In this document: one piece after another, positions 12,001 to 19,704 of the stretch
How the letters are laid out: each line of letters opens with the position of its first letter
Position numbering within the stretch: the first letter of the stretch is position 1
Source of the DNA: Amycolatopsis sp. WQ 127309
GTDB taxonomy: Bacteria; Actinomycetota; Actinomycetes; Mycobacteriales; Pseudonocardiaceae
Assembly (NCBI RefSeq): GCF_023023025.1
Contig: NZ_CP095481.1
Span: forward strand, 7,329,001 to 7,393,000
DNA: 64,000 nucleotides
Direction: 5' to 3'
Program-made: the position numbers and the translations under genes
The notes under the pieces: generated by a model
Databases searched by the model: none
Seen by the model: the letters and a program-made list of their open reading frames with translations, nothing else
What the model was told of the DNA's origin: nothing

Positions 12001-15000
12001 GGTGGTGCCGCTGCCCGGCTACCCGTTCGGCGGGGAGCGGTACTGGATCGACGAAGCTCCCTCGACTGTCCACAAGGGATTCGACGGGCACGTCGTCGAG
12101 CTGACCGGGCGCGAGTTCTTCCTGGACCACCACCGGGTGTCCGGGACGCCGGTGCTGCCGGGCGTCGCGTACCTGGAGCTGGCGCGGGCCGCCGCAGAGG
12201 CCGAAGGGTTCGGCCGGACCGGGGTGACGGTGCGCAACGTCGTCTGGACGCGCCCGGCGCGGATCACGGGCCCGACAACCGCCGGGGTCGTCCTCGACCC
12301 GCAGGACGGTGGTTTCGCCTACCGGATCACGACGACCACCGGTGGCGAGACGCAGACGCACGGCCAGGGGCGCGTCGAGCCGACCGTCGCGGCGCCGCCG
12401 CCGAAGGTGGACATCGCCGCGCTGCGGGCGAAGTGCACCCGCCGCACGCTCGATCGCGCAGCTTGCTACGCCCTGTACGAAGGCACGGAGATGGGCCTCG
12501 GCCCGGCGATGCGCGGCATCGAGCAGCTGGAGATCGGCGACGGCCTGATCGTCGCCCGCCTTCGCCGTCCCGCCGCGTCCGGCGACGGCTTCACCGTCAA
12601 CCCGGCGATGCTCGACTCCGCGTTGCAGTCGACGCTCGGCCTCGCGCTGGCGGAGGGCGCGGACGAGGTGTCGGCCGCGCTGCCGTTCGCGCTGACGGAG
12701 GTCCGCGTGCACGCCGCGACGCCGATGGCGGGCTGGGCGGTGATCCGCCCGTCGGCCAACGACCGCCCGGGCACCGTCCGGCGGCTGGACATCGACCTGT
12801 GCGACGAGACGGGCGAGGTGTGCGTGCGGCTGCTCGGCTTCACGTTCCGCGAGCTGCCCGCGCCGGAGAAGCAGGAGCCCGCGCCCGTCGATGACCAGGT
12901 GACCCCGGCCGGACCCGCCACCGAGACTGGGGAGCTGGTGCTGGCCCGCCCCACCTGGCACCCGGCCGCGCCCGTCGCCGGCGCGCCGCGGTTCGTCCGG
13001 CACGAGGTGCTGCTCGCCGGGCTCGACCCGGTCGACCTCACCGACCTCACCGACCTCGACGCCACCTGCACGGTCTTGCCCGACGGCCCCGACCTCGCCA
13101 CCGCGTTCACCCGGCGGGCCGAGCAGCTGCTCACGCACCTTCAGGACGCCGTCGTGGCGAGCCGGGAGGGGCGGGTGCTGCTGCAGGTCGTCGTGCCGGC
13201 GGGGTCACCCGATCTCGCGCTGGCCGGGCTGCTGCGGACCGCCCGCTACGAGCACCCGAAGCTGGTCACCCAGCTCGTGGTCGCCGGGCCGACCGGGCTC
13301 GCCGACCGCCTTCGCCGGGAAGCCGGGGCCGACGACGTCGTCATCCGCGAGGAGGCCGGACGGCGTGCGGTCCCGCAGTGGACACCGCTCGCCGACGCCC
13401 CCGCGGTGCGGCCCTGGCGCGACGGCGGCGTCTACCTGATCACGGGCGGCGCCGGTGGGCTCGGGCGAGTGTTCGCCCAGGAGATAGCCGCCGGTGTGGC
13501 CGAGCCCACGATCATCCTTTGTGGACGTTCGGCGCACGGGCCCGGGAACTACCGGCAGCTGGACGTCACGGACCGGGCCGCCGTCGAGCGGTGTGTCCGG
13601 GACGTCGTCGCCGAACACGGACGCCTTGACGGTGTCCTGCACAGCGCCGGCGTGCTGCGGGACGGCTACCTCGTCAAGAAGGACGTCGCCGACCTGCGGG
13701 CCGTCCTCGCCGCGAAGGTCGCGGGGTTCGTCAACCTCGACGAGGCCACCGCCGGGCTGGACCTCGACTTCTTCATCGGCTTCTCGTCGCTGTCGGCGTC
13801 GGGGAACCCGGGCCAGGCCGACTACGCCGCGGCCAACGCCTTCCTCGACGAGTACGCGGCTCTTCGCGAGAAGCGCGTCGCCGCGGGGGAGCGGCACGGG
13901 CGGACGCTCAGCGTCGGCTGGCCGCTGTGGGCCGACGGCGGGATGCGCGTCGACGCCGCGACCGAGCGGTCCATGCGGGACACCGTCGGCATCTTGCCGA
14001 TGCCCGCCGCGGCCGGCGTCGAAGCCCTGCACCGGGCCTACGGCAGCGGCGAACCCCACGTCCTCGTGGCGTACGGCGACCGGGCGCGGATCGGGGAAAC
14101 CCTGCTGCGCCCCGAAACGGAGGTGACCACCATGCCCGACAGCCTGGTGACGCTGCTGGCCGACCGCGTGTCGCGCCTGCTCGACGTCCCCGCCGACGAG
14201 ATCGAGGGCGGGGTCGACCTGAGCGAGTACGGCTTCGACTCGATCTCCCTCGTGGACTACGTCGGCCTGCTCAACGACGAGTTCGGCCTGACCCTCGTCC
14301 CGACGCTGCTCATCGAGTACCCGACCCTCGACGGCCTGGCCGGGTACCTGACGGAGAACCACAGCGACGTCTTCAGCACGACCCCGGCGCCGGAACCGAC
14401 GCCCGAACCTGCGCCCGAACCTGCGCCCGAACCGGAGCCCGTGCCCGCGCCGGAAGAGCGGCCGGACCTGCTCGCCGAGCTGACGGAACTGACGGCGAGC
14501 GTCCTGCGCCTGCCGGTGGGGCGGATCGAGGGCGGCCGCGAGCTGAGCAAGTACGGCGTCGACTCCCTGTCGCTCACCGAGCTGATCTCGGAGATCAACG
14601 CGCGGTACGGCCTGGCGCTCGACCCGACGCTGCTGTTCGAGTACCCGACGCTCAACGGCCTGGCCGGCTACCTCCGGGAGCATCACGCGGACCGGGTCGC
14701 GCCCAAGCCCGAACCGATGTCCGAACCGAAGCCCGAGCCGGTCGTCGAGACACCCGCAGCCCCGAAGGCCGAGCCGCGGGAAGGCCCCGAACCGATCGCC
14801 GTGATCGGCATGAGCGGCCGGTTCCCGAAGGCCGGCGACATCGCCGAGTTCTGGCGCAACCTCGCCGAGGGCCGGGACTGCATCGGCGAAATCCCCGCCG
14901 ACCGCTGGGACTGGCGCGAGTGCTTCGGCGACCCGATCACCGAACCCAACACCAGCAACGTGAAGTTCGGCGGGTTCATGGACGGCGTCGGCGACTTCGA

Positions 15001-17494
15001 CCCGCTGTTCTTCGACATCTCGCCGCGCGAGGCCGAGCTGATGGACCCGCAGCAGCGGCTGATGCTGCTCTACGCCTGGAAGGCCCTCGAAGACGCCGGG
15101 TACGCGGCCGAATCCGTCGAAGGCAGTGACATGGCCATCGTCGTCGGCACCGCCAGCACCGGTTACCCGACGATGGTCGCGAAGTACTCGCCGGTCGTCG
15201 AACCGTACGACGCCACCGGCGCCGCGCCCTGCCTCGGGCCGAACCGGATGAGCTACTTCCTCGGCGTCCACGGCCCGAGCGAGCCCGTCGACACCGCCTG
15301 CTCCAGCGCGCTCATCGCCACCCACCGCGCGGTCGGCGCGCTGCAGGACGGCACGTCCGACATGGCCATCGTCGGCGGCGTCAACACGGTCCTCAGCAAG
15401 GACCTGCACATCAGCATGAGCAAGGCCGGCATGCTCGCCGAGGACGGGCGGAGCAAGACGTTCTCCGCCGACGCCAACGGGTACGCCCGCGGCGAAGGCG
15501 TCGGGATGCTGGTCCTGAAACGGCTTTCGGCGGCCGAGCGGGACGGCGACCACGTCTACGGGCTGATCCGCGGCACCGCCGAAAACCACGGCGGCCGCGC
15601 GAACTCGCTGACCGCGCCGAACCCGAAGGCGCAGGCCGCGGTCATCCGCGCGGCCCACCGCAAGGCCGGCGTCGACCCGCGCACCGTCGGCTACATCGAG
15701 GCACACGGCACCGGCACCAAACTCGGCGACCCCGTCGAGATCAACGGCCTGAAGGAGGCCTTCCGCGACCTGTACGACGGCGCGGACGTCGCGGGCGCGC
15801 ACTGCGGCATCGGCTCGGTGAAGACCAACATCGGGCACCTCGAGGTCGCCGCCGGTGTCGCGGGCATGATCAAGGTGCTGCTGCAGATGAAGCACCGGAC
15901 CCTGGTGCGGAGCCTGCACTGCGACACCGTGAACCCGTACGTCAAGCTCGACGGGACGCCGTTCTACCTGGTCCGCGAGCAGCAGCCGTGGCCGGCGCCG
16001 GTCGACGACACCGGAGCCGAGCTGCCGCGACGCGCCGGGGTCAGCTCGTTCGCCTTCGGCGGCGCCAACGCGCACATCGTGCTCGAGGAGTACGTCCCGG
16101 CGCCCGTGGACCAGACGCCCGCGGAGCCGCTGCCGGTCGTGTTGTCGGCGACCCACCCCGAGGTGCTGCGCACCCTGGCCGAGAACTGGGTCAAGGCTTT
16201 GAGGGACGGCACCTACACCGACGCCGACCTCACCTCGATCGCCTACACCTCCCAGATCGGGCGCACACCCCACGCCGAACGGCTCGGCTGCGTCGCGGCC
16301 ACCGTCGACGACCTCGCGACCGGGCTGGAGTCCTGGCTGCGCGGCGAGCCGGACGGCTCGATCGTCACCGGCCGCGTCACCCGCGACGACGTCCCGGCGG
16401 CACCCGTGGGCACCGACGCGACGGCCGCGACGAGGGCCTGGGTGCGCGGCGCCGACGTCGGCTGGAGCCGGTGGCACCCGGACGCGCCGCGGCGGATCCC
16501 GCTGCCGACCTACCCGTTCCGGCTGAAGCGCTACTGGCTCGACACAAGCACCCCGGTGGGGGCGGGTACCCCGAAGCTGCACCCGCTCGTGCACACCAAC
16601 ACCTCGGACCTGACCGGCCCGCGCTACACCACCCGCCTCACCGGCCGTGAGTTCTTCCTCGCCGACCACAAGGTCCGCGGTGTCCCGGTGCTGCCGGGCG
16701 CGGCCTACCTGGAGATGGCCCGGGCCGCGGCGGACCTGGCGGGCGGTGACCGGCCGGTCGTCAGCGCCGCCTGGGACCGGCCGCTGCCGGTCGAGCGCGC
16801 CACGGACGTCCACATCGGACTGTCGGCCGACGGCGGTGCCCTGTCCTACCGCGTCTTCACCACCGGCCCGGACGGCGAGCCCGTCGTCCACGGCCACGGC
16901 GAGCTGACCGCGGCGGACGGCAAAACACCGGAGCGGCACGACATCCCGGCGCTGCTCGAAGAGACCGACGGCCGGGTGCTCGACGCGGACGAGTGCTACG
17001 CGCGGTTCGAGCGGCTCGACCTCGGGTACGGTCCCGCGCTGCGGACGATCGAGCGGCTGCACAGCGGCTCGCGGCTCGCGGTGGCGCGGCTCCGGCTGCC
17101 CGCCGAGGCCGGCGCGGAGGCGTTCGTGCTGCACCCGAGCCTGCTCGACGCGGCGTTCCAGGCCACCTTGGGCCTGTTCGCCGCCGACGGCGCCGAAGCG
17201 GTACCCGCCACGCTGCCGCGGTCGGTCGACGCGGTCCGCGTGCTGCGGCCGCTGCCCGCCTCGGCGTGGGCCGTGGTCCGGTTCGGCGAGGGCGGGGCGG
17301 TGCCCGGCGAATACGTCCTCGACGTCGACCTGTGCGACGACGACGGCGAGATCTGCGCCCGCCTGCGCGGCTTCCGCGTCCGGTCCCTCGATCCCGGGCC
17401 GGTCGATCCCGGCGACGAGTTCCTGGCCCAGCTGATCGAGGCGGCCGGTGACGGCGCGATCAGCCTGGCCGACTTCGAACGGAGCCTGACGTGA
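2..17494 (+). CDS. Trans-AT modular polyketide synthase, 5' end cut by window edge
   Basis: Modular PKS with no AT domain after any KS, so extender units must come from a separate acyltransferase (the next gene). The frame is open to the window edge and begins in a post-KS linker (TYPYERQSYW), so the real start and at least one KS lie outside. Counting residues from the GTG at 5: DH (H89, D242), KR (GGAGGIG near 520, Y661), C-methyltransferase (EIGAGTGG near 962), ACP (S1216); KS (C1481 in DTMCAAAL), Pro/Ala-rich linker, KR (Y2333), cMT (near 2610), ACP (S2842); KS (C3058); KS (C3615), DH (H4043, D4204), KR (Y4607), two ACPs (S4746, S4854) joined by an EP-rich linker; KS (C5099), DH (H5555, D5715), short tail. 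All four KSs keep the Cys and both His motifs (HGTGT, NIGH or NVGH). Odd points are the KS-KS tandem without an ACP and an end after KS-DH, with the matching ACP at the start of the next PKS. Three other modules carry or share methylation domains. The stop overlaps the AT gene by 4 bases. Confidence 0.95.
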   Translation, partial: DVLTGEVPADAQPGAVSPSTARDLAGAFVRGAIAQVAEAFPAAARRVVPAPTYPYERQSYWPAAVAAPATPEPSAYRVRLTGEEFFLADHHVNGQAVLPAVLSLEFARRAVTPGTAFAPAGLRDLVWSAPFPVDATGADLTVEREGAAFRIRRDATDIHAQGRYTEPETADTVPLDAVRERCTARSLTAAQCRAALDAVGIRHGARLRALDRLAIGDGEVLAKLVVPAAARGADLAVHPALLDSAVQAVVGLFGDPAGTLAERDGRPALPFAVDAVDILTPTAETMWAHVRRATDGTEVTTVDIDVCDDAGRVAVRLRGLAFRRVAETSSPRTALLAPVWDAVSGAGEPAVGSRPVLAGGDAAEQEAFLAAFPGATLLDGELPADVDHVFWLPSGDGVLSVFRLVKALLNDGADGREIGFTAVTRQACRVPGDRTLDATHAGVHGLLGSVAKEYPHWQVRIVDVAADEPVPWDAVANPPAGPYGVVAARRHGEWFRPRLLEVADTPYDTPSAPSGVVVAIGGAGGIGTVWTEHLLRRHGTQVVWIGRRPLDAEIAANQERLAAFGPKPDYVRADASDADDLRRACATIVERHGPVHAVLHTAIVLGDQSVARMTEERFRTTYAAKADIAVNLAEVFADQPLEFVAFFSSMQAFFTAPGQANYAAGCTFADAYADRLTERLGCPVKVMNWGYWGGVGIVAEDGYRQRMARLGLGSIEPAEGMAAFDRLLTSPFDRLALLKAADARSIAAFYEDSALTALPAGSSSPVADLLAARPDRSADIERVRVAADGHGRSMEAALVRITWALLRDLGLFARPGTAAELLAAGGIEPRYERWLTHTLDVFVRTGLLRSADGRYEAVSPSPADLAEAWRRWDADRAPWLASEGKRPQAVLVDTTVRALPDILTGRRPATDVMFPKSSLELVEAVYRNNPVADYFNDVLADTLVEHVRARVAADPAARLRILEIGAGTGGTSAVLFRRLAPWRDNIETYCYTDLSKAFLLHARRAFGDIAPYLDPRIVDIEKPLDEGFGGFDVAVATNVLHATRNIRATLTNTKAALRANGVLLLNELSDNVFFSHLTFGLLDGWWRYDDPALRISGSPGLTPRDWVRALAETGFRPAFIAAEGADDLGQQVFVAESDGVVRQPVPAGGPAFSQVADEPVPVAVTPAPAPVTASPDRETELLERARDHFRALVADVLQLPVASVRADVTFDRYGIDSILVVQLTEAVRKDLDNVGSTLFFEVRTIDGLARHFAETQPDALAALVGFAAAQEPEVPEAAVTRVVEPVPDPVVESVPPARADEEIPIAVIGMAGRYPGARDLTEFWANLLAGTDSVTEIPGDRWDHDRYYDPRRGAPGKTYAKWGGFLDGVDEFDPLFFGISPGAASTMDPQERLFLESAYETLQDAGHTRDSLRAAARARVGEDAGDVGVFAGAMYTEYQLYGAEQAVRGEPVVVPGSLASIANRVSYFFDASGPSIAVDTMCAAALSAIHLACAALRRGECGAALAGGVNLSLHPSKYLMIGQTQFAASDGRCRSFGEGGDGYVPGEGVGTVLLRPLADAEADGDRILGVIRGSAVNHGGHTHGFTVPNPRAQGAVIRQVYRKSGVDPRRVGYVEAHGTGTPLGDPIEIAGLTSAFGEFTDARQFCALGSVKSNIGHLEAAAGIAGLSKVLLQMRHGTFAPSLHAGQVNPEIDFSATPFVLQRDAAPWPRDGGVPRAGVVSAFGAGGANAHLLVEEYIVPERAQGPAAAQAVVLSALDEDRLRESAARLRDDLSTRTDADLADIAYTLQVGREPMPARFATVATSIDTLVAALDAYVRGAELPPDTFAGTGLSGTLAALAADDDFHETLVRWGARGKLAPLAEAWASGVEVDWSRLHADGPRPRRLGLPAYPFARERYWYTDVVPGNQKRAGAAPGGSTTVAASAGPASSAKQTEPGGPTAFATQAAFPSPVAAEVPVLPAATATAPAVTSVPAVREATAPVPAAPAPLATAPVSGAAAGADLPAGDLTVCPVWEPHRPAEVSSGGAVLAIGLSAAEAEAIGASGTEVSTEDDGEIDRVVVRVPTRAGGTAAERVEEHRRATRRLFRVLNQLQARHGDRDFELTLVTHDAFTRDPAQAGLHGLVGGLAKEQPRWRVRAVDLAADEPFPAAEVFGLPADRRAHPFRRTGGQWLRRRLVPVEQAATTAAFRRGGVYVLTGGAGDLGVVLSEYLTRTYDARLVWVGRRPEDDGIRARRQGSNAEYLQADVADPAELRDVRDEVLRRHGRIDGVVHLAMTFSHTPLAELSEPALEATLKSKVDPCVHFADVFAGDDLDFVLLVSSLVSFIRNAEQAHYAAACAYVDAAADGLRDALGCRVKTVNWGYWGNVTDDLLDGMAALGLAPIEPAAAMAAVEGLLAGPLDQIGFLRLGRPLPVEGVLTGETAVVRLPAAAIPAEPVTPQLPDALATYQAGPVPAEIDAALARWVAAELREAGLTGAGERFAAWLPPMLRVLTGHGLIDAGRWIPGPDAATCRAGWQRDAERWAAANPDLRTPLDLLGRTVPALPAVLRGDVLATDVLFPNGSFALVEGVYRDNRVADHFNAVLAEHVAGFLRARLAAEPGARLRVLEVGAGTGGTTRVVLDRLTRAGLPLAEYCFTDVSRAFLHRAEDAFDHDFLTYQVFDVAEPPHGQGLDTGAFDVVIAANVLHTTADVRATLRSVKALLRGNGLLALNEISGFYLVNHLTFGLLDGWWTHTDAELRVPGSPALSPAGWAAVLAQEGFTGVANPAADAEPLGQQIVVAHSDGVARGPRVIEAPPAPEEPAPVRETTSIAAVVLEKLADALRMAESAIDPARAFADYGLDSIVGAGFVQQLNESLGLDLLTTVIFDHRSVELLAAHIAESHQPTVPAAAPEPEAPETDPIAIVGISGRFAQSPDLDALWQHLADGDDLVGPIERWDVSGPEWTDVACREGSFLDGIDEFDARFFKMSGREAAYTDPQQRLFLEEAWTALENAGYVGTALDDKRAGVYVGCTGGDYTAWFDERPPAQAAWGNAPSIVPARVAYHLNLRGPAIAVDTACSSSMVAIHLACQGLWSGETDLAVAGGVAVQTTPKTYLTAGRAGMLSPTGRCHTFDAAADGFVPGEGVGVVVLRRLSDALADGDHVHAVIRGSGINQDGATNGITAPSATSQERLIREVHERFGVDPAEIGLLEAHGTGTKLGDPIETAALVRAFGAAEGSRGCALGTVKTNIGHTMSAAGVAGLLKIVLAMRHRMLPPSLHHAETNPAIRLGGSPFHVTTELTPWEPNGRGKLVAATSSFGFSGTNAHLVVEEPPAIAPRDDDGRERLFLLSAPRPEALRQLVEGLAEHLTAHPDAVLADVGYTLAHGRAHFAQRVAFAASDRETLLRQLEKWLADGTVPAAAELERIRARWSEGGKLDAEFTGRRTPLPTYPFQRRAAWAGGGTPESALPAGPTAHEPIAVVGLAARFADSPDAGSLWAHLAAGDDLVGDVTRWDLAGKLGPKAGRQYGSFLDDPARFDALFFSVSGTEAVHTDPQQRVFLEECWHALEDAGYAGERLTDRACGVYIGAYPGDYHQLIGGEKPPQTMWGNMASVIASRISYLLDLSGPAIAVDSACSSSLVAIHLACDSLRLGTVSMALAGGVFVQATPRLYEYSSTAKMLSPTGRCRTFDASADGMVPGEGAGVLVLKRLSDAVRDGDHVYGVISASGVNQDGATNGITAPSAQAQEDLVRQVHRDAGVRPGGVQLIEAHGTGTPLGDPIEFGALAEAFTGAPAGGCALGSIKTNVGHTQFTAGVAGTIKALLALHHRQVPPSLHFGRANPAIPLTDSAFYVPTSLREWPSPESGPRRAGVSSFGASGTNAHLVVEEAAGADVTHAARDEWLVVLSAQDETALRSHVERVLAHAESHDVDLGDAAYTLAVGRRPENLRWACVAPDRAAWLDAMRAWLRDGRADSVVTGSVPDELPEMSSVDGLALTEVAARYVRGEIPSLGGLFGDGFRVVPLPGYPFGGERYWIDEAPSTVHKGFDGHVVELTGREFFLDHHRVSGTPVLPGVAYLELARAAAEAEGFGRTGVTVRNVVWTRPARITGPTTAGVVLDPQDGGFAYRITTTTGGETQTHGQGRVEPTVAAPPPKVDIAALRAKCTRRTLDRAACYALYEGTEMGLGPAMRGIEQLEIGDGLIVARLRRPAASGDGFTVNPAMLDSALQSTLGLALAEGADEVSAALPFALTEVRVHAATPMAGWAVIRPSANDRPGTVRRLDIDLCDETGEVCVRLLGFTFRELPAPEKQEPAPVDDQVTPAGPATETGELVLARPTWHPAAPVAGAPRFVRHEVLLAGLDPVDLTDLTDLDATCTVLPDGPDLATAFTRRAEQLLTHLQDAVVASREGRVLLQVVVPAGSPDLALAGLLRTARYEHPKLVTQLVVAGPTGLADRLRREAGADDVVIREEAGRRAVPQWTPLADAPAVRPWRDGGVYLITGGAGGLGRVFAQEIAAGVAEPTIILCGRSAHGPGNYRQLDVTDRAAVERCVRDVVAEHGRLDGVLHSAGVLRDGYLVKKDVADLRAVLAAKVAGFVNLDEATAGLDLDFFIGFSSLSASGNPGQADYAAANAFLDEYAALREKRVAAGERHGRTLSVGWPLWADGGMRVDAATERSMRDTVGILPMPAAAGVEALHRAYGSGEPHVLVAYGDRARIGETLLRPETEVTTMPDSLVTLLADRVSRLLDVPADEIEGGVDLSEYGFDSISLVDYVGLLNDEFGLTLVPTLLIEYPTLDGLAGYLTENHSDVFSTTPAPEPTPEPAPEPAPEPEPVPAPEERPDLLAELTELTASVLRLPVGRIEGGRELSKYGVDSLSLTELISEINARYGLALDPTLLFEYPTLNGLAGYLREHHADRVAPKPEPMSEPKPEPVVETPAAPKAEPREGPEPIAVIGMSGRFPKAGDIAEFWRNLAEGRDCIGEIPADRWDWRECFGDPITEPNTSNVKFGGFMDGVGDFDPLFFDISPREAELMDPQQRLMLLYAWKALEDAGYAAESVEGSDMAIVVGTASTGYPTMVAKYSPVVEPYDATGAAPCLGPNRMSYFLGVHGPSEPVDTACSSALIATHRAVGALQDGTSDMAIVGGVNTVLSKDLHISMSKAGMLAEDGRSKTFSADANGYARGEGVGMLVLKRLSAAERDGDHVYGLIRGTAENHGGRANSLTAPNPKAQAAVIRAAHRKAGVDPRTVGYIEAHGTGTKLGDPVEINGLKEAFRDLYDGADVAGAHCGIGSVKTNIGHLEVAAGVAGMIKVLLQMKHRTLVRSLHCDTVNPYVKLDGTPFYLVREQQPWPAPVDDTGAELPRRAGVSSFAFGGANAHIVLEEYVPAPVDQTPAEPLPVVLSATHPEVLRTLAENWVKALRDGTYTDADLTSIAYTSQIGRTPHAERLGCVAATVDDLATGLESWLRGEPDGSIVTGRVTRDDVPAAPVGTDATAATRAWVRGADVGWSRWHPDAPRRIPLPTYPFRLKRYWLDTSTPVGAGTPKLHPLVHTNTSDLTGPRYTTRLTGREFFLADHKVRGVPVLPGAAYLEMARAAADLAGGDRPVVSAAWDRPLPVERATDVHIGLSADGGALSYRVFTTGPDGEPVVHGHGELTAADGKTPERHDIPALLEETDGRVLDADECYARFERLDLGYGPALRTIERLHSGSRLAVARLRLPAEAGAEAFVLHPSLLDAAFQATLGLFAADGAEAVPATLPRSVDAVRVLRPLPASAWAVVRFGEGGAVPGEYVLDVDLCDDDGEICARLRGFRVRSLDPGPVDPGDEFLAQLIEAAGDGAISLADFERSLT
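14390..14445 (+). repeat. Short in-frame tandem repeat encoding an Ala-Pro-Glu-Pro linker
   Basis: Imperfect 12-base units (core GCGCCCGAACCT) encode repeated APEP between the two tandem ACPs of the first PKS. Such Pro/Glu/Ala linkers are usual flexible tethers between carrier domains, and the repeat probably varies in length between strains. Confidence 0.6.
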
Positions 17495-19704
17495 AAGCGG
17501 TGATCTTCCCCGGCCAGGGCGCCCAGGTGAAGGGCATGGGCCGCGAGCTGTTCGACGCCTACCCCGAGCAGGCCGACCAGGCCTCGGGCCTGCTCGGCTA
17601 CTCGATCCGCGAGCTGTGCCTCGACGATCCCCGGCGCGAGCTGAACCGCACGGAGTTCACCCAGCCCGCGCTGTTCGTGGTCGGCGCGCTGGCCCACCGG
17701 CAGTGGCGCGAGCAGCATTCCGAAGCGCCCGCGTTCTACGCCGGGCACAGCCTCGGCGAGTACTGCGCGCTGCACGCCGCCGGCGCGTTCGACTTCGCGA
17801 CGGGCCTGCGGCTCGTCCGGCGCCGGGGCGAGCTGATGGCCCGGGCCGAGGGCGGCGGCATGATCGCCGTCACCGGCCTCGACCGCGACCAGGTCACGGC
17901 GCTGGTGCGCGAAGGCGAGTTCTGCACCCTGTCGGTGGCGAACGACAACTCGCCCCAGCAGTGCGTCGTCTCGGGGGACGCCGAATCGATCGACGAGCTG
18001 GGCGCGTTCCTGCAGGACCGGGGCGTCCGCTGGGTCCGGCTGCGCGTGTCCGGCGGCTTCCACTCCGCGCTGATGCGGCCGGCCCAGCAGGAGTTCCGGC
18101 GCTTCCTCGACGCCTTCGACCTCGGCACGCCGGACGTGCCGGTGATCGCCAACGCGACGGCGCGGCCCTACTCGGCCGACACCACGGCCGGGGTGCTCAC
18201 CGACCAGATCGTGCAGCCGGTGCGCTGGACCGAAACCGTGCGGCACCTGCTCGACGCGGGCGTCACGGACTTCGTCGAGCTGGGCGGCACGGTGCTGACC
18301 AAGCTCGTCGAGCAGACGCGAGCCGCGTCCCGGGCGCCGGTGCTCCGGCCCCAGGACCTCGGTAGCGCCGCTTTCCGTGAGCGACACGGCCTTCGCTTCG
18401 CGTACGTCGCCGGCGGGATGTACCGCGGGATCGCGTCACCGGAGCTGGTCATCCGGCTGGGCCGCGCGGGGATGCTCGGCTTCCTCGGCACCGGCGGCAG
18501 TGAGCCGGCCGAGATCGAGCGTGGGATCAAGGAGATCCAGGCCGCCCTGGCCGGGGACCAGCCCTACGGCGTCAACTTCATCGCGAACCACGACGATCCC
18601 GCCGCCGAGGAGGGCGTGGTCGACGTCCTGCTGCGGCACGGCGTCCGGCTGGTCGAGGCGTCGGCGTTCATCCAGATGACGCCCGCGCTCGTGCGCTACC
18701 GCGTCACGGGCCTGCGACGCGGGCCCGGCGGTGAGCCGGTGTGCGAGCACCGCGTACTGGCGAAGGTGTCCCGGCCCGAGGTCGCGTCGGCTTTCCTGGC
18801 GCCGCCGCCGGCCGCGGTCCTGGACCGGCTTCGCAAGGACGGCGTGATCACCGCCGAGCAGGCCGAGCTGGCCCGGCGGGTGCCGATGAGCCACGACGTC
18901 ACCGTCGAGGCCGATTCCGGCGGGCACACCGACGGCGGCATCCCGACCGTGCTGCTGCCGTCACTGCTCGAACTGCGCCGCCGCGCGCAGGCCGAGCACG
19001 GCTACGCCGAGCCGGTCTGCATGGGCCTGGCCGGCGGGATCGGCACGCCCGCCGCCGTCGCGGCCGCGTTCGTGCTCGGCGCCGACTACGTCCTCACCGG
19101 CTCGGTCAACCAGTGCACCGCCGAGGCCGCGACCAGCGACGTCGTCAAGGACATGCTGCAGGACATCGACGTGCAGGACACCGACTACGCGCCGGCCGGT
19201 GACATGTTCGAGCTCGGCAGCCGGGTCCAGGTGCTGCGCAAGGGCGTGTTCTTCCCGTCGCGCGGCAACAAGCTCCACGCGCTCTACAGCCACCACGACG
19301 GCATCGACGACCTGCCCGCGAAGACTCGGGCGCAGCTGGAGCGCACCTACTTCCGCAAGCCCCTGGACGACGTCTGGGCCGACGTCGTCGGGCACCTGCG
19401 CGCGAGCGGCCGCGCGGAGCTGGTGGAGCGCGCCGAAAAGCAGCCGAAGCAGAAGATGGCGCTGATCTTCCGGCGCTACTTCGGTTACAGCGCGCGGATC
19501 GCGCTGGAAGGCAGCCGCGAAGACAAGGTCAACTACCAGGTCCACACCGGACCGGCCCTGGGTTCCTTCAACCAGTGGGTGAAGGGCACCCCGCACGAGT
19601 CCTGGCGGAACCGGCACGTCGACGAGATCGGCCTGCTGCTGCTGGACGGCGCCGCCCAGCACCTCGCGGCGTTCTCACGAGTAGCGAAAGGACAGACGAC
19701 ATGA
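17491..19704 (+). CDS. Trans-acting acyltransferase fused to PfaD-type enoyl reductase
   Basis: A 737-residue bifunctional partner of the AT-less PKSs. Residues 1 to about 290 are a malonyl-CoA:ACP transacylase: FPGQGAQ near the N-terminus, active-site S87 in GHSLGEY, and a GGFHS motif of the malonyl-specific type. From about residue 295 the sequence is a PfaD-like FMN-dependent enoyl reductase (AYVAGGMYRGIAS, and GLAGGIGTPAAVAAAF in the barrel). AT-ER fusions of this kind are known from other trans-AT clusters, such as LnmG of leinamycin. The enzyme would load malonyl units on the ACPs and may reduce enoyl groups made by the DH-KR modules, none of which has its own ER. Start is GTG overlapping the PKS stop (GTGA), and the end overlaps the P450 start (ATGA), so the three genes look translationally coupled. 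Confidence 0.95.
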   Translation: MKAVIFPGQGAQVKGMGRELFDAYPEQADQASGLLGYSIRELCLDDPRRELNRTEFTQPALFVVGALAHRQWREQHSEAPAFYAGHSLGEYCALHAAGAFDFATGLRLVRRRGELMARAEGGGMIAVTGLDRDQVTALVREGEFCTLSVANDNSPQQCVVSGDAESIDELGAFLQDRGVRWVRLRVSGGFHSALMRPAQQEFRRFLDAFDLGTPDVPVIANATARPYSADTTAGVLTDQIVQPVRWTETVRHLLDAGVTDFVELGGTVLTKLVEQTRAASRAPVLRPQDLGSAAFRERHGLRFAYVAGGMYRGIASPELVIRLGRAGMLGFLGTGGSEPAEIERGIKEIQAALAGDQPYGVNFIANHDDPAAEEGVVDVLLRHGVRLVEASAFIQMTPALVRYRVTGLRRGPGGEPVCEHRVLAKVSRPEVASAFLAPPPAAVLDRLRKDGVITAEQAELARRVPMSHDVTVEADSGGHTDGGIPTVLLPSLLELRRRAQAEHGYAEPVCMGLAGGIGTPAAVAAAFVLGADYVLTGSVNQCTAEAATSDVVKDMLQDIDVQDTDYAPAGDMFELGSRVQVLRKGVFFPSRGNKLHALYSHHDGIDDLPAKTRAQLERTYFRKPLDDVWADVVGHLRASGRAELVERAEKQPKQKMALIFRRYFGYSARIALEGSREDKVNYQVHTGPALGSFNQWVKGTPHESWRNRHVDEIGLLLLDGAAQHLAAFSRVAKGQTT

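Noticed and set aside
12069..12080. GTCCACAAGGGA, seen again in reverse near 62325
   Set aside because: Only two copies, one partly in coding sequence, so it could be chance. It was kept apart from the GTCCACAGTGGAC set.
14390..14445. Direct repeats considered as a CRISPR-like or minisatellite array
   Set aside because: In-frame Pro/Glu linker between two ACPs, with no spacers of the right size.
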